From: an uncultured Prevotella sp.
GTDB taxonomy: Bacteria > Bacteroidota > Bacteroidia > Bacteroidales > Bacteroidaceae
Length of the DNA: 47,858 bases
Direction: 5' to 3'
NCBI GenBank assembly: GCA_946403845.1
Contig: CAMJBL010000016.1
Span: forward strand, 1 to 47,858
Part shown: piece after piece, positions 33,105 through 41,747 of the stretch
How the letters are laid out: every line of letters starts with the position of its first letter
How positions within the stretch are numbered: the stretch's first letter is position 1
Translations under genes and position numbers: made by a program
Notes under the pieces: generated by a model
Seen by the model: only the letters and a program-made list of their open reading frames with translations
Told to the model about the DNA's origin: nothing
Database searches by the model: none

Positions 33105-33831
33105 TTTTGGCAATCAGGATAAACTGATATACGCCATGCATCATGGAGCGTATCAGTCCACGGGTACCCATGCGGAAGCTGCCATCCATGACATAACTCT
33201 TAAAGAACCGCCACAGCGGACGCCAGAACAGAGCGGCGACGCCATACTGTTTCTTATTGGTTTCGTTGTCTGTATAGACATTCATCTTGGCAATATACTC
33301 ATGCATGGTCTCATCCATGAGGTGCAGCAAGCGGGCCTCCTTACTTGCCTTTAGTTTCTCCACTCGTCCGGGCACCTTAGGCAAGGAATGGATATAAGGC
33401 GGCCATTCCGTACCCTCACGCACCAAGAAACGCAACTGATAGTCATAGTGGAAATCGCGCACGAACATGCTCATAAACATATTCTGGCGGGGGATATACA
33501 AGCCTGCAGGTACATCCGGACGCTTGATTTCCTGATAGAGTGCCTCACGCAATTCAGGTGTGACAATCTCATCAGCATCGACAACAAACACCCAGGGACA
33601 GGAGGCTGACTGAATGGCAAACGTTCGGGCCGGTTCACAACAAGTATGATTGCCCTTGGGGAAGGTCACCACTTTGCAGCCATACTGTTCAGCAATCGCC
33701 ACCGTATCGTCGGTACTCTCCATATCGCACACCACCACCTCGTCGAAGTCCTTCACTGACTCCAACACCTTAGCCAAATGCTGTCGGGCATTATAGGTAT
33801 TGATGACGACGGATATCCTGGCTTCACTCAT
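33079..33831 (-). CDS. GT2-family glycosyltransferase
   Basis: 250 residues with a GT-A fold: I-S-V-V-I-N-T-Y-N-A (donor-binding start), D-M-E-S-T-D-D-T and V-D-A-D-E as the metal-binding D-x-D. It resembles the WaaE/KdtX group of LPS-core beta-glucosyltransferases (D-E-I-V-T-P-E-L and the R-Q-N-M-F acceptor part). The start overlaps the DegT gene stop by 4 nt (ATGA), so they form an operon. A link to LPS or capsule synthesis is inferred from neighbours. Confidence 0.87.
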   Translation of the reverse strand: MSEARISVVINTYNARQHLAKVLESVKDFDEVVVCDMESTDDTVAIAEQYGCKVVTFPKGNHTCCEPARTFAIQSASCPWVFVVDADEIVTPELREALYQEIKRPDVPAGLYIPRQNMFMSMFVRDFHYDYQLRFLVREGTEWPPYIHSLPKVPGRVEKLKASKEARLLHLMDETMHEYIAKMNVYTDNETNKKQYGVAALFWRPLWRFFKSYVMDGSFRMGTRGLIRSMMHGVYQFILIAKIIEKRYRD

Positions 33832-35045
33832 GCCTTGTTGATAACAGTGTTATAAGCGTCAATCACTGTCTGGATGACGAAATTAGTCATCTCCTCATTC
33901 AACTGCGGGTAGCAGGGCAGCGATATCTCGTGGGCATAGTTCTGGTATGCCTGCGGATAATCCTTGATATCATAGCCCAAATCACGGAAAAGGGTCAGCA
34001 TGGGCAATGGAATGAAATGTACATTCACCGCCACCTCATGCTTCGAGACCTCTGCGATGATCTCATCACGCTGTTCCTCAGTAATATCCTTGATGCGCAG
34101 GGCAAATAAATGATACGACGTCTCGCGACCATCCTTTACAATAGGTGGAGTGATAGCCCAAGGCTGCTGACTAAAGGCCTCGCTGTAGGTCGTAAAGATC
34201 CGTTTGCGCTCTGCCAACAGTTTGTCATACTGTCGTATCTCAGCCAGTCCGATAGCCGCATTCACATCCGCCATATTGGCCTTCATACCCATGCCCACGA
34301 TGTCATAACGCCAACCGCCAGCCTTACTCTTGGTGAAGGCATCCTTCGTCTGACAGTTCAGCGCCATCATACGCAGTTGCTGATAGAGTTGGGCATTGTC
34401 GAAGGGCGCAGGCAGGTTCAGACAGATGGCACCTCCCTCAGCCGTCGTGATATTCTTCACGGCATGCAGAGAGAAGATGGCGATATCCGTTTCTGTGCCA
34501 GAGAACTTACCCTGATAGTGGGAGCCGATGGAATGGGCAGAGTCGTTAATCACGATGATACGTCCCAACTGTTCCATCACAGGCGAGGTAGCCTGGAACA
34601 TCGCCTTGATCTCCGGTTCCTTCACCAAGGCCATAATACGATTGTAGTCGCAGGGGAAACCAGCGATATCGACAGGTATGATGGCTTTCGTTCTTGGGGT
34701 GATGGCCTTACGGATGGCCTCTACGGAGATGTTCAGATCATCGCCAGAGTCCACCATCACAGGCTTCGCACCTGCCCACAGCACGGCAAAAGCCGTTGCA
34801 CAATAGGTATAGGCTGGAATGATGACCTCATCGCCTGGCTTCACGCCCAGCCAACGGAGCATCATAATTGCGCCCGTCGTCCACGAGTTGACACATAACA
34901 CATGAGAGGTGCCCGTCAGTTTGACAATCTCTTCCTCCAGGGCCTTTACCTTCGGACCTGTGGTAATCCATCCTGAGCGCAGCGAGTCTGTCACCTCAGC
35001 CACAACCTGGTCATCAATATACGGTGGTGAAAAGGGTATCTTCAT
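33828..35045 (-). CDS. DegT/DnrJ/EryC1/StrS-type sugar aminotransferase
   Basis: 405 residues, PLP-dependent. Starts with P-F-S-P-P-Y-I-D-D, then T-G-P-K-V, C-V-N-S-W-T-T-G, and P-A-Y-T-Y-C-A-T. The D-S-A-H-S-I-G and Lys in H-A-V-K-N (followed by G-G-A-I) place the cofactor. It converts a keto sugar nucleotide to an amino sugar (such as a 3- or 4-amino-deoxyhexose) for a surface polysaccharide. First gene of the operon with the GT2; its -7 box (TAACTTTG) is at 35071-35078. The nucleotide-sugar biosynthesis partners are not in this window. Confidence 0.92.
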   Translation of the reverse strand: MKIPFSPPYIDDQVVAEVTDSLRSGWITTGPKVKALEEEIVKLTGTSHVLCVNSWTTGAIMMLRWLGVKPGDEVIIPAYTYCATAFAVLWAGAKPVMVDSGDDLNISVEAIRKAITPRTKAIIPVDIAGFPCDYNRIMALVKEPEIKAMFQATSPVMEQLGRIIVINDSAHSIGSHYQGKFSGTETDIAIFSLHAVKNITTAEGGAICLNLPAPFDNAQLYQQLRMMALNCQTKDAFTKSKAGGWRYDIVGMGMKANMADVNAAIGLAEIRQYDKLLAERKRIFTTYSEAFSQQPWAITPPIVKDGRETSYHLFALRIKDITEEQRDEIIAEVSKHEVAVNVHFIPLPMLTLFRDLGYDIKDYPQAYQNYAHEISLPCYPQLNEEMTNFVIQTVIDAYNTVINKA

Positions 35046-35070
35046 TCAAAAACCAATTTTATTACGGCTA

Positions 35071-35078
35071 CAAAGTTA
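35071..35078 (-). promoter_or_regulatory. -7 box for the DegT-GT2 operon
   Basis: TAACTTTG on the minus strand, 25 nt before the ATG at 35045. Confidence 0.6.
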
Positions 35079-35106
35079 CAAAAAAATACCGAGCGGTAGC
35101 ATATTT

Positions 35107-35134
35107 TTCACTTTTCACTATTCACTTTTCACTT
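35107..35134. repeat. 7-bp array (unit TTCACTN) between divergent promoters
   Basis: Four heptamers TTCACTT/TTCACTA, 8 nt upstream of the rightward -7 box. Same unit and placement as the array at 3623. Confidence 0.88.
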
Positions 35135-35142
35135 CTTTTATG

Positions 35143-35150
35143 TAATTTTG
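35143..35150 (+). promoter_or_regulatory. -7 box for the GT4 gene at 35164
   Basis: TAATTTTG, 13 nt before the ATG. Confidence 0.6.
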
Positions 35151-35163
35151 CACCGAAATAAGT

Positions 35164-36270
35164 ATGATGAAGATAGGATACGACGCGAAGCGCATTGTGC
35201 GCAACGGCACAGGATTAGGCAACTACGGACGGACGCTGGTGAATGACATCGCCCAGCAGGACCGTCAGTTGGACTTGCGGCTCTATGCCCCAGACAAGGG
35301 GCGCGATGAGTTGCGCGGACAGATTGTCGCCCAGGACAACGTGTCCTTTTGCTATCCTCACGACGCTTCTCTACCCTTCTCGAAAGCCTGGTGGCGAACC
35401 AAAGGCATGGTGAAGGATCTACAGAGAGACCAGATACAGATCTATCACGGTCTGAGTGGCGAACTGCCCTTTAGCATCAGCAAGAGTGGCGTCCGCAGCG
35501 TAGTGACCATCCACGACCTGATATTCCTGCGCCATCCGGAATTCTACCATTGGATAGACACCAAAATCTACACCTGGAAATTCCTGCAGACCATCAAGGA
35601 GGCCGACCATATCATCGCCATCAGCGAATGCACCAAGCGCGACATTATGGAATTCGGCGATGTCGACGAAAGTCAGATCTCCGTCATCTATCAGAGTTGC
35701 GCCCCCAGATTCAAGAAGGAAGAGGTAAGAGGGAAGAAGGAAGAGAATAGGTATATCCTAAGTGTGGGCTCCATCGAGGCCCGCAAGAATATCCTGTTGG
35801 CTGTAAAAGCCCTGCCGTATTTACCGGAAGACCTGCAACTGATTATCGTAGGCCGCCATACCAAATACACGGATGTTGTTACTGACTATGTTCAAAAGCA
35901 CGGACTGGAACCAAGGGTGAAGATCCTTCATGGTGTGAAAGACGAGGAACTGCCCGACCTCTATGCAGGGGCTGAGGCATTCGTCTACCCGTCACTCTAT
36001 GAAGGTTTTGGTATTCCGATTATCGAAGCCATCAGTACGGGTCTGCCCGTCGTAGCCTGCACAGGATCCTGCCTCGAGGAAGCCGGAGGCCCCGATAGTC
36101 TCTATGTAGCACCCGACGATGCTGAGGGTATGGCAGCTGCCATCCGTCAGACTCTACGGGGGGCTGAGGGGCGCGAAGAGCGCATCCTGCGCAGTCAAGC
36201 CTATATCCGCAGGTTCGAGGGACAGAATGTCGCCCAACAGGTGATCGACCTCTACCACCAACTGCTTTAG
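35164..36270 (+). CDS. GT4-family glycosyltransferase
   Basis: 368 residues (the second codon is also ATG). N-terminal R-N-G-T-G-L-G-N-Y-G-R and V-V-T-I-H-D-L-I-F belong to GT-B enzymes of the mannosyl/rhamnosyl type. The donor half has Y-I-L-S-V-G-S-I-E-A-R-K-N and the E-G-F-G-I-P-I-I-E motif near 285. It adds a sugar to a surface glycan; donor unknown. A 7-bp array encodes K-K-E-E-V-R-G-K-K-E-E-N-R between the two Rossmann domains. The stop overlaps the convergent outer-membrane gene by 4 nt. Confidence 0.9.
   Translation: MMKIGYDAKRIVRNGTGLGNYGRTLVNDIAQQDRQLDLRLYAPDKGRDELRGQIVAQDNVSFCYPHDASLPFSKAWWRTKGMVKDLQRDQIQIYHGLSGELPFSISKSGVRSVVTIHDLIFLRHPEFYHWIDTKIYTWKFLQTIKEADHIIAISECTKRDIMEFGDVDESQISVIYQSCAPRFKKEEVRGKKEENRYILSVGSIEARKNILLAVKALPYLPEDLQLIIVGRHTKYTDVVTDYVQKHGLEPRVKILHGVKDEELPDLYAGAEAFVYPSLYEGFGIPIIEAISTGLPVVACTGSCLEEAGGPDSLYVAPDDAEGMAAAIRQTLRGAEGREERILRSQAYIRRFEGQNVAQQVIDLYHQLL
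35713..35747. repeat. 7-bp array (unit AAGARGN), in coding sequence
   Basis: Five heptamers AAGAAGG/AAGAGGT/AAGAGGG/AAGAAGG/AAGAGAA. They encode a Lys/Glu-rich inter-domain linker in the GT4 protein. Confidence 0.85.
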
Positions 36271-38249
36271 AACTTCCATCTCACCTGCAAATCGACATCC
36301 GATTGTGAAGAGCCGTCGATCTGCTGGTAACTGCTGCCTATCACCGAACGGTCGAAATAGTCGGTAGTGCCGAATTTTGCCGTAACTATCAGACGTTTTC
36401 CGATTTCCCCACGCGCCATCAGCCAATAGCGGATGCCCTCGCCACTATACTGGCTGAAACCGTAGTTATAGAGCGGTCCTGACTCATAGAGATAGACACG
36501 ACTGTCGTAGCTGTCGGTATGATAATAGCCCAACCCACCGCTGAGCCGCAACCAACGATAGCGATAGCCCAACGACTGACTCGCCATCCAGCCCCGATCC
36601 TGTTGACTGGAAGCAATCTGCGTATAATCCAACTGCGTCCGACTGCTCCAATTGCCCTCATAACTCAGACTCAGACGACCCCGATGGGTCGTGATGGTCT
36701 GCAGGGCCGTCTTGTCCACATTATCCTTCTGTCGCAGTTTCAACCGATAGCGGGCCTCCAACGTCCAGTTGTTACGAAGGTATGACACCTGTAACAGATT
36801 GTCGAAGGCATGTGACGACAGCGACACCTGATACTTGGCCCAAGGGAAATAGGCGTAATCGCTATAAGCCATCACCTTCCAACGAGGTGAGGGCTGCCAA
36901 TTGACACCCAGATAGACGCCGCTCTCGTTCTGCACGGAACCGCCATCGCTGAAACTATTGCCATAAAGCGAGGTATAGCGGAAGGAATAGAAACGATAGA
37001 GCGCCATCAGCGACACCTGACCACCACATTGCAGACTCAGACTATTGATCGTCGCCAGCGCCCCGTCGCGATTCATCGCCGTCTCCCCATGGATGGCAAA
37101 ACGGGGATTGACATAACCATAATCGGTACTAAAGTTCAGGAAATCCGTCCCTTGAGCTGCATGCTGACGGTAAAGCACAGCGGTATTGGGTTTCAGCTCG
37201 CGATCGAGATGAGTACCCACGATATTCAGACCCGCATGGAAGCCACCACCCAGATAGCGGAGTGTGCCGCCATAGGATGTATTCTTAAGGTTATCTTTCT
37301 TTTCAAGTTCCGTCTCCGTACGGTGATAGCCTGAGGTGACGATGGTAGCTGCGGTACCATCCTTATTCAGCGTAGCATCCTGCGCCCGATACGACAGAAA
37401 GCCCGTTATGGAAAGCCCTCTTGCCAGCATTACAGTAGCGCCAACCCCTTGCAGATAGTCGGCAGCACTACGTGAGGAATGCGCCCGCAGGGTGCTGGTA
37501 GTGCGACCTAAATTCTGTAAGGATGACAGCTTACCCATCGCGAAGCCATTGTTAGCGATCAGTCCCATACCCATCGACACACGGTATTTCCCCAAGACCA
37601 GCGACGCCAACCACCCCCAGTTCTTCAGTTGCAGATAATAGGAATAATAGTCATATCCCATGCGGTTCTTGTTCGCAAAAAACGGTTCTCCCGCATCCTG
37701 CGCCCCAACGAGTCCGGCCTTCACAAAATCGCCATACGAGAACTGATACTTCAGCCAATGGCGATAAGGCCAACCCTTATAGGCCTCGCGGTCCCCCTTT
37801 CGTTCATACAACGGTACCTTAGCCGTCGCCATCAGTTCGTGCCGCCCAGACCTCAAGGCATCTCCTACTTTACGCCTGACACCTGACTCCTGACTCCCCA
37901 AAAAGACAAAGAATCCCAGCAACCGTCGTCGCTGATAGTCCAACGAACGGATCATCTGCAACTCCGCCAAAGATTTCATCGGCCCATACTGATAGAGATA
38001 GGCCATGATCTCCTCCACCTGTTGGGCGGAGAGGAACGGTAACTGCTCCAACTGCTCTCGCGAGGCATGGTTCAGATCGATCGGATGCTGATCCAACTCA
38101 CACAACTGTTCATACATCTCCTCCCACGCAGCAGAACCGACATCTTCAACGGTAACCACCTCGCGGAAATAGGTTTCCCACTCACGCTCTGACTGCGCTT
38201 TTGCAACGAGCGACAACATCAGCAATACACATACGATTTGTGCCTTCAT
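36267..38249 (-). CDS. Helix-hairpin-helix domain protein with outer-membrane beta-barrel
   Basis: 660 residues with a signal peptide (V-A-K-A-Q, about 19). Residues about 50-115 contain two helix-hairpin-helix motifs of ComEA type (I-D-L-N-H-A-S-R-E-Q-L-E-Q-L-P-F and P-M-K-S-L-A-E-L-Q-M-I). From about 145 the protein is rich in alternating hydrophobic/aromatic strands and ends in a C-terminal F (D-L-Q-V-R-W-K-F), which suggests an outer-membrane beta-barrel. This architecture is common in Bacteroidetes. The function is unknown; DNA uptake is a speculation based only on the HHH part. A 7-bp array encodes S-Q-E-S-G-V-R between HHH and barrel. It is divergent from the DUF4294 gene. Confidence 0.8.
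   Translation of the reverse strand: MKAQIVCVLLMLSLVAKAQSEREWETYFREVVTVEDVGSAAWEEMYEQLCELDQHPIDLNHASREQLEQLPFLSAQQVEEIMAYLYQYGPMKSLAELQMIRSLDYQRRRLLGFFVFLGSQESGVRRKVGDALRSGRHELMATAKVPLYERKGDREAYKGWPYRHWLKYQFSYGDFVKAGLVGAQDAGEPFFANKNRMGYDYYSYYLQLKNWGWLASLVLGKYRVSMGMGLIANNGFAMGKLSSLQNLGRTTSTLRAHSSRSAADYLQGVGATVMLARGLSITGFLSYRAQDATLNKDGTAATIVTSGYHRTETELEKKDNLKNTSYGGTLRYLGGGFHAGLNIVGTHLDRELKPNTAVLYRQHAAQGTDFLNFSTDYGYVNPRFAIHGETAMNRDGALATINSLSLQCGGQVSLMALYRFYSFRYTSLYGNSFSDGGSVQNESGVYLGVNWQPSPRWKVMAYSDYAYFPWAKYQVSLSSHAFDNLLQVSYLRNNWTLEARYRLKLRQKDNVDKTALQTITTHRGRLSLSYEGNWSSRTQLDYTQIASSQQDRGWMASQSLGYRYRWLRLSGGLGYYHTDSYDSRVYLYESGPLYNYGFSQYSGEGIRYWLMARGEIGKRLIVTAKFGTTDYFDRSVIGSSYQQIDGSSQSDVDLQVRWKF
37875..37895. 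repeat. 7-bp array (unit CCTGACT), in coding sequence
   Basis: Three heptamers CCTGACA/CCTGACT/CCTGACT at the HHH-to-barrel linker. Confidence 0.75.
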
Positions 38250-38275
38250 ACGTCATTTGTTTTAAGATTACGGTG

Positions 38276-38283
38276 CAAAGATA
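38276..38283 (-). promoter_or_regulatory. -7 box for the HHH/barrel gene
   Basis: TATCTTTG on the minus strand, 26 nt before the ATG at 38249. Confidence 0.65.
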
Positions 38284-38291
38284 ATAAAAAA

Positions 38292-38319
38292 AGGTAAAAG
38301 TGAAAAGTGAAAAGTGAAA
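38292..38319. repeat. 7-bp array (unit AGTGAAA) between divergent promoters
   Basis: Four heptamers AGGTAAA followed by three AGTGAAA. It is the reverse complement of the TTCACTN class. Confidence 0.87.
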
Positions 38320-38346
38320 AATTTGCTACCGCATCGTATTTTTTTG

Positions 38347-38354
38347 TATCTTTG
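38347..38354 (+). promoter_or_regulatory. -7 box for DUF4294-SusC-SusD-protease
   Basis: TATCTTTG ends 8 nt before the ATG at 38363, so the leader is only a few bases. No further box is seen before the next three genes. Confidence 0.68.
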
Positions 38355-38362
38355 CAGTCGAA

Positions 38363-39016
38363 ATGATAAAGACAAGCCCATATATCAGAGTGATTGTGAT
38401 ACTTTTCACTTTTCACTTCTCACTTCTCATTGCTTCCGCCCAGGATGAGCGGATAACGGCTGAGCAGGCATTGGCGGAGATGGACTCCCCGACGTTTGTC
38501 CCCACCGTAAAAGTGGGCAAGGTACTCGTCGACGGCGACAGCATCCAATATATGGAGATGAACAATGTCTACGTCTATCCGGAACTGACCTTTAAGAACA
38601 AGAAGCAGGCACAGGCCTATATGCGACTGGTGACCAACGTGAAGAAGGTGCTCCCCATCGCCAAGGAAGCCAAGCAGATGCTTTATGAGACCACCGAGGC
38701 TTTAGAGATGCTACCCACGCAAGAGGCAAAAGAGGCCCACATGAAGAAAGTAGAGAGCGAAATCTTCCGTACCTACAAGCCCAGGATGAAAAAGCTCACT
38801 TACTCACAAGGCAAACTGCTCATCAAACTTATCGACCGCGAATGCCACTCGTCGAGCTATGAGATGATCCAGGCCTTTATGGGACCCTTCCGTGCCGGCT
38901 TCTGGCAGACCTTCGCCTGGGCCTTTGGTGCCAGCTTGAAGAAAGGTTACGACGCCGAAGGCACCGACCGCCTGACGGAACGCGTGGTACTGATGGTGGA
39001 AGCAGGACAGATATAA
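38363..39016 (+). CDS. DUF4294 family exported protein
   Basis: 217 residues. The signal peptide (about 1-26, I-A-S-A-Q) has its hydrophobic core F-T-F-H-F-S-L-L encoded by a 7-bp array. The mature part carries the DUF4294 features V-Y-V-Y-P-E-L-T-F, Y-M-R-L-V-T-N-V-K-K-V-L-P-I-A and L-I-K-L-I-D-R-E. The function of this Bacteroidetes family is unknown. It begins a likely operon with susC (33-nt gap), which may be fortuitous or may point to the outer membrane. Confidence 0.85.
   Translation: MIKTSPYIRVIVILFTFHFSLLIASAQDERITAEQALAEMDSPTFVPTVKVGKVLVDGDSIQYMEMNNVYVYPELTFKNKKQAQAYMRLVTNVKKVLPIAKEAKQMLYETTEALEMLPTQEAKEAHMKKVESEIFRTYKPRMKKLTYSQGKLLIKLIDRECHSSSYEMIQAFMGPFRAGFWQTFAWAFGASLKKGYDAEGTDRLTERVVLMVEAGQI
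38405..38432. repeat. 7-bp array (unit TTCACTT) encoding a signal-peptide core
   Basis: Four heptamers TTCACTT/TTCACTT/CTCACTT/CTCATTG read as F-T-F-H-F-S-L-L in the DUF4294 protein. Confidence 0.9.
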
Positions 39017-39049
39017 TGAGAAGTGAGAAGTGAAAAGTGAAAAGTGGAT
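39015..39049. repeat. 7-bp array (unit AGTGAAA) between DUF4294 and susC
   Basis: Five heptamers from the DUF4294 stop codon to the base before the susC ATG. The GTG of the last unit could act as an alternative start (39044). Confidence 0.87.
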
Positions 39050-41719
39050 ATGAGGAAATGGACCATCATACTGGCTTTGGCTGTCACGCTGATTGCCGAG
39101 GCACAGACGGAAAAGAAAGATACGACCAGACAAGCCATCTCTATCGGCTACTCCAGTGGTAGCCTGTCGACGCTGGCAGGTGCCATCGACAAAGTGACGG
39201 AAGAGCGGATGAACAAGGGTCTGGTCATTTCATCACTCGATGCCCTGAGCGGACAGGCAGCGGGTGTGCAGGTCGCATCAGGCACCAATCAGGAGACCAT
39301 GGTATCGGCTGTACGCGTCAGAGGAACCACCTCGCTGACGGGTGGCAACGACCCTTTGGTCATCATCGACGGTGTAACAGCCAACCTGGCAACCCTCTCT
39401 ACCATCTACCCTTCCGACATCGAGAGCTTCACGATTCTGAAAGATGCCTCTGAAACAGCACAATACGGTTCACGAGGCGCAGCGGGTGTCATCGAGGTTG
39501 CCACCAAGAAAGGTCACAGCCAGCAGTTTCATATCTCCTATAACGGCACCATGGGTTTCGAGGGCGTCCACAAACGGATCAATATGCTGAATGCGGCACA
39601 GTTCCGTCAGGCGGCATCCAATCTGGGTCTGAGCATTATCGACATGGGCGATAACACCAATTTCAGCAAGAGCATCGAACGCACGGGGTTTGTACAGAAC
39701 CATCACATTGCTTTTGGCGGCGGTTCAGAGACAGCCAACTATCGTGCCTCCGTAGGTCTGACAGACCACAGAACCGTGATACGCAACAATAACTACACCA
39801 ACTACACGGCTAAACTCGACCTGCACCAGAAAGCGTTCGACAATCGTCTCACCGTCGACCTAGGCGTCTTCGGTTCAATACAGAAAAACAGCTACCTGCC
39901 TTTCAAGCAGAAACTGCTTTACTCGGCAGCCACCTTCAATCCCACGTTCCCAGACGGTGCCAATGCCGACGGCTCGTTCAATCAGGTGACAGAAGCACTT
40001 TGGATCGGCAACCCCAATGCCCTGATGAAGATGCAGCAGGATGAGGACAACGCACATCTGAATGCCCATCTCAACGCTGCCTTTCAACTCACCAAGGGAC
40101 TGGTGCTCAAGTTCTTCGGCTCGTATTCCTATAGTACGGCCAACAATGCCCACTACTATCCCACCTACGTGTGGAGTTACGGCGAAGCTTACAGAGGGAA
40201 TGTGAAAAACGAGGAATTACTCAATCACATCTCCCTTGACTACACCCTCGAGTTGAAACAGTCCACCCTTAATATCATGGCCCTCGCAGAGGGTCAGGAA
40301 GAGAAGACCAACGGCTTCTACGCCACCGTCTCCAATTTCTATTCCGATGCTTTCGGCTATGACAAGCTGTCGGCCGGTTCTGCCCATCCCTGGGGTGGCA
40401 CCGACTCCCACTATACCGATGCCCACATGCGGTCGTTCCTCCTGCGCGCACAATACACCCTGGCCGACAAGTATACCCTCACCCTCAATGCCCGTGCCGA
40501 CGGTTCATCGAAAGTGGGAGCCAACAACCGTTGGGGTTTCTTCCCCTCCATCAGCGGTTCCTGGATTATCAGCAAGGAGAAATGGATGCACCTGCCCGAC
40601 TTCGTATCGAATGCCAAGCTGCGTATCGGCTATGGCCATTCCGGAAATCTCGGCGGTATCGACTCCTATAACTCCATGCAGCTGATTCAGCCCAACGGCG
40701 TCGTACCCGTCTGGGGCACGAATGTCACCACGCTGGGTATCATCCGCAATGCCAACCCCGACCTGAAATGGGAGATCAAGCGGTCGTTCAACATCGGTCT
40801 CGACCTCTCCTTCTGGGAAAAGCGCATCGCCCTGACCATCGACTATTACAACTCGAAAACCAGCGATATGCTCTACCTCTACGACGTGCCCGTACCGCCC
40901 TTCCCCTACGAGAGTCTGCTGGCCAACCTGGGCTCGATGAAGAACTCTGGTTTGGAAATCGGCTTCGGCATTACCCCGCTGCATACCAAGGACATGGACC
41001 TGAGCATCAGCATGAACTGGAGCTTTGAGCGCAATAAGCTCCTCTCACTCGACGGCGATTATAACGGACAGCATCTGACTGCCCCGGCGGCAAAGACGAT
41101 TTCCGCCCTTTGGGGTGCCGGCTTCCATGGTGCCAGTGATGTGGTGATGCAGATTGTGGGAGAACCCATCGGCGTGTTCAAGCTGCCCCATTGCAATGGC
41201 TTGGTCGAGGATGCCGACGGCGGATACTATTATGACATCACCGACGAGTCGTATGTCTGCGGACAAGCCACACCGAAGGCCATGATGGGCTCCAACATCG
41301 CCTTCCGTTACAAGCAGTGGGATGTCACCACGCAGATAAACGGCGCCTTCGGGCATAAGATCTACAACGGCACAGCCCTTACCTACAACAACCTGCTTTC
41401 GCTGCCCAACTACAATGTGATGGAAGGGGCACCCGAGAAGCATATCTTCGACCAGACCATCAGCGACTATTGGCTGGAGGATGGCGATTACGTCAATATC
41501 GACTACCTAACCATCGGATGGACGATGCCCATACGTTCCAAGTACATACAGAACCTCCGGGTCTCGGCATCCGTCAACAACCTCGCTACCATCACGGGAT
41601 ATAGCGGTCTGACTCCGATGATCAACTCCAGTGTCGTCGACGGCACCTTGGGCATCGACGACAAGAACGTTGCACCCGTCTACCGCAGTTATACCGTCGG
41701 ACTCAGTATACAGTTTTAG
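39050..41719 (+). CDS. SusC-like TonB-dependent outer-membrane transporter
   Basis: 889 residues with a signal peptide (M-R-K-W...A-E-A-Q, about 19). A plug domain follows (L-D-A-L-S-G-Q-A-A-G-V-Q-V, G-G-N-D-P-L-V-I-I-D-G, I-L-K-D-A-S-E-T-A-Q-Y-G-S-R-G-A-A-G-V-I). A long 22-strand-type barrel ends in G-L-S-I-Q-F. The N-terminal carboxypeptidase-D-like domain usual in SusC proteins is absent; only about 25 residues precede the plug. Its partner SusD is 28 nt downstream. The pair imports oligomers through the outer membrane by TonB; no glycosidase is nearby but a protease is, so a peptide substrate is possible. The ATG at 39050 is preferred over the GTG at 39044 because the GTG belongs to the repeat. 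Confidence 0.93.
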   Translation: MRKWTIILALAVTLIAEAQTEKKDTTRQAISIGYSSGSLSTLAGAIDKVTEERMNKGLVISSLDALSGQAAGVQVASGTNQETMVSAVRVRGTTSLTGGNDPLVIIDGVTANLATLSTIYPSDIESFTILKDASETAQYGSRGAAGVIEVATKKGHSQQFHISYNGTMGFEGVHKRINMLNAAQFRQAASNLGLSIIDMGDNTNFSKSIERTGFVQNHHIAFGGGSETANYRASVGLTDHRTVIRNNNYTNYTAKLDLHQKAFDNRLTVDLGVFGSIQKNSYLPFKQKLLYSAATFNPTFPDGANADGSFNQVTEALWIGNPNALMKMQQDEDNAHLNAHLNAAFQLTKGLVLKFFGSYSYSTANNAHYYPTYVWSYGEAYRGNVKNEELLNHISLDYTLELKQSTLNIMALAEGQEEKTNGFYATVSNFYSDAFGYDKLSAGSAHPWGGTDSHYTDAHMRSFLLRAQYTLADKYTLTLNARADGSSKVGANNRWGFFPSISGSWIISKEKWMHLPDFVSNAKLRIGYGHSGNLGGIDSYNSMQLIQPNGVVPVWGTNVTTLGIIRNANPDLKWEIKRSFNIGLDLSFWEKRIALTIDYYNSKTSDMLYLYDVPVPPFPYESLLANLGSMKNSGLEIGFGITPLHTKDMDLSISMNWSFERNKLLSLDGDYNGQHLTAPAAKTISALWGAGFHGASDVVMQIVGEPIGVFKLPHCNGLVEDADGGYYYDITDESYVCGQATPKAMMGSNIAFRYKQWDVTTQINGAFGHKIYNGTALTYNNLLSLPNYNVMEGAPEKHIFDQTISDYWLEDGDYVNIDYLTIGWTMPIRSKYIQNLRVSASVNNLATITGYSGLTPMINSSVVDGTLGIDDKNVAPVYRSYTVGLSIQF

Positions 41720-41745
41720 TTTATAGTTTAGAGTTTATAGTTTAG
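41718..41745. repeat. 7-bp array (unit AGTTTAN) between susC and susD
   Basis: Four heptamers AGTTTAT/AGTTTAG alternate. The array starts on the susC TAG stop and ends two bases before the susD ATG. Confidence 0.9.
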
Positions 41746-41747
41746 AG

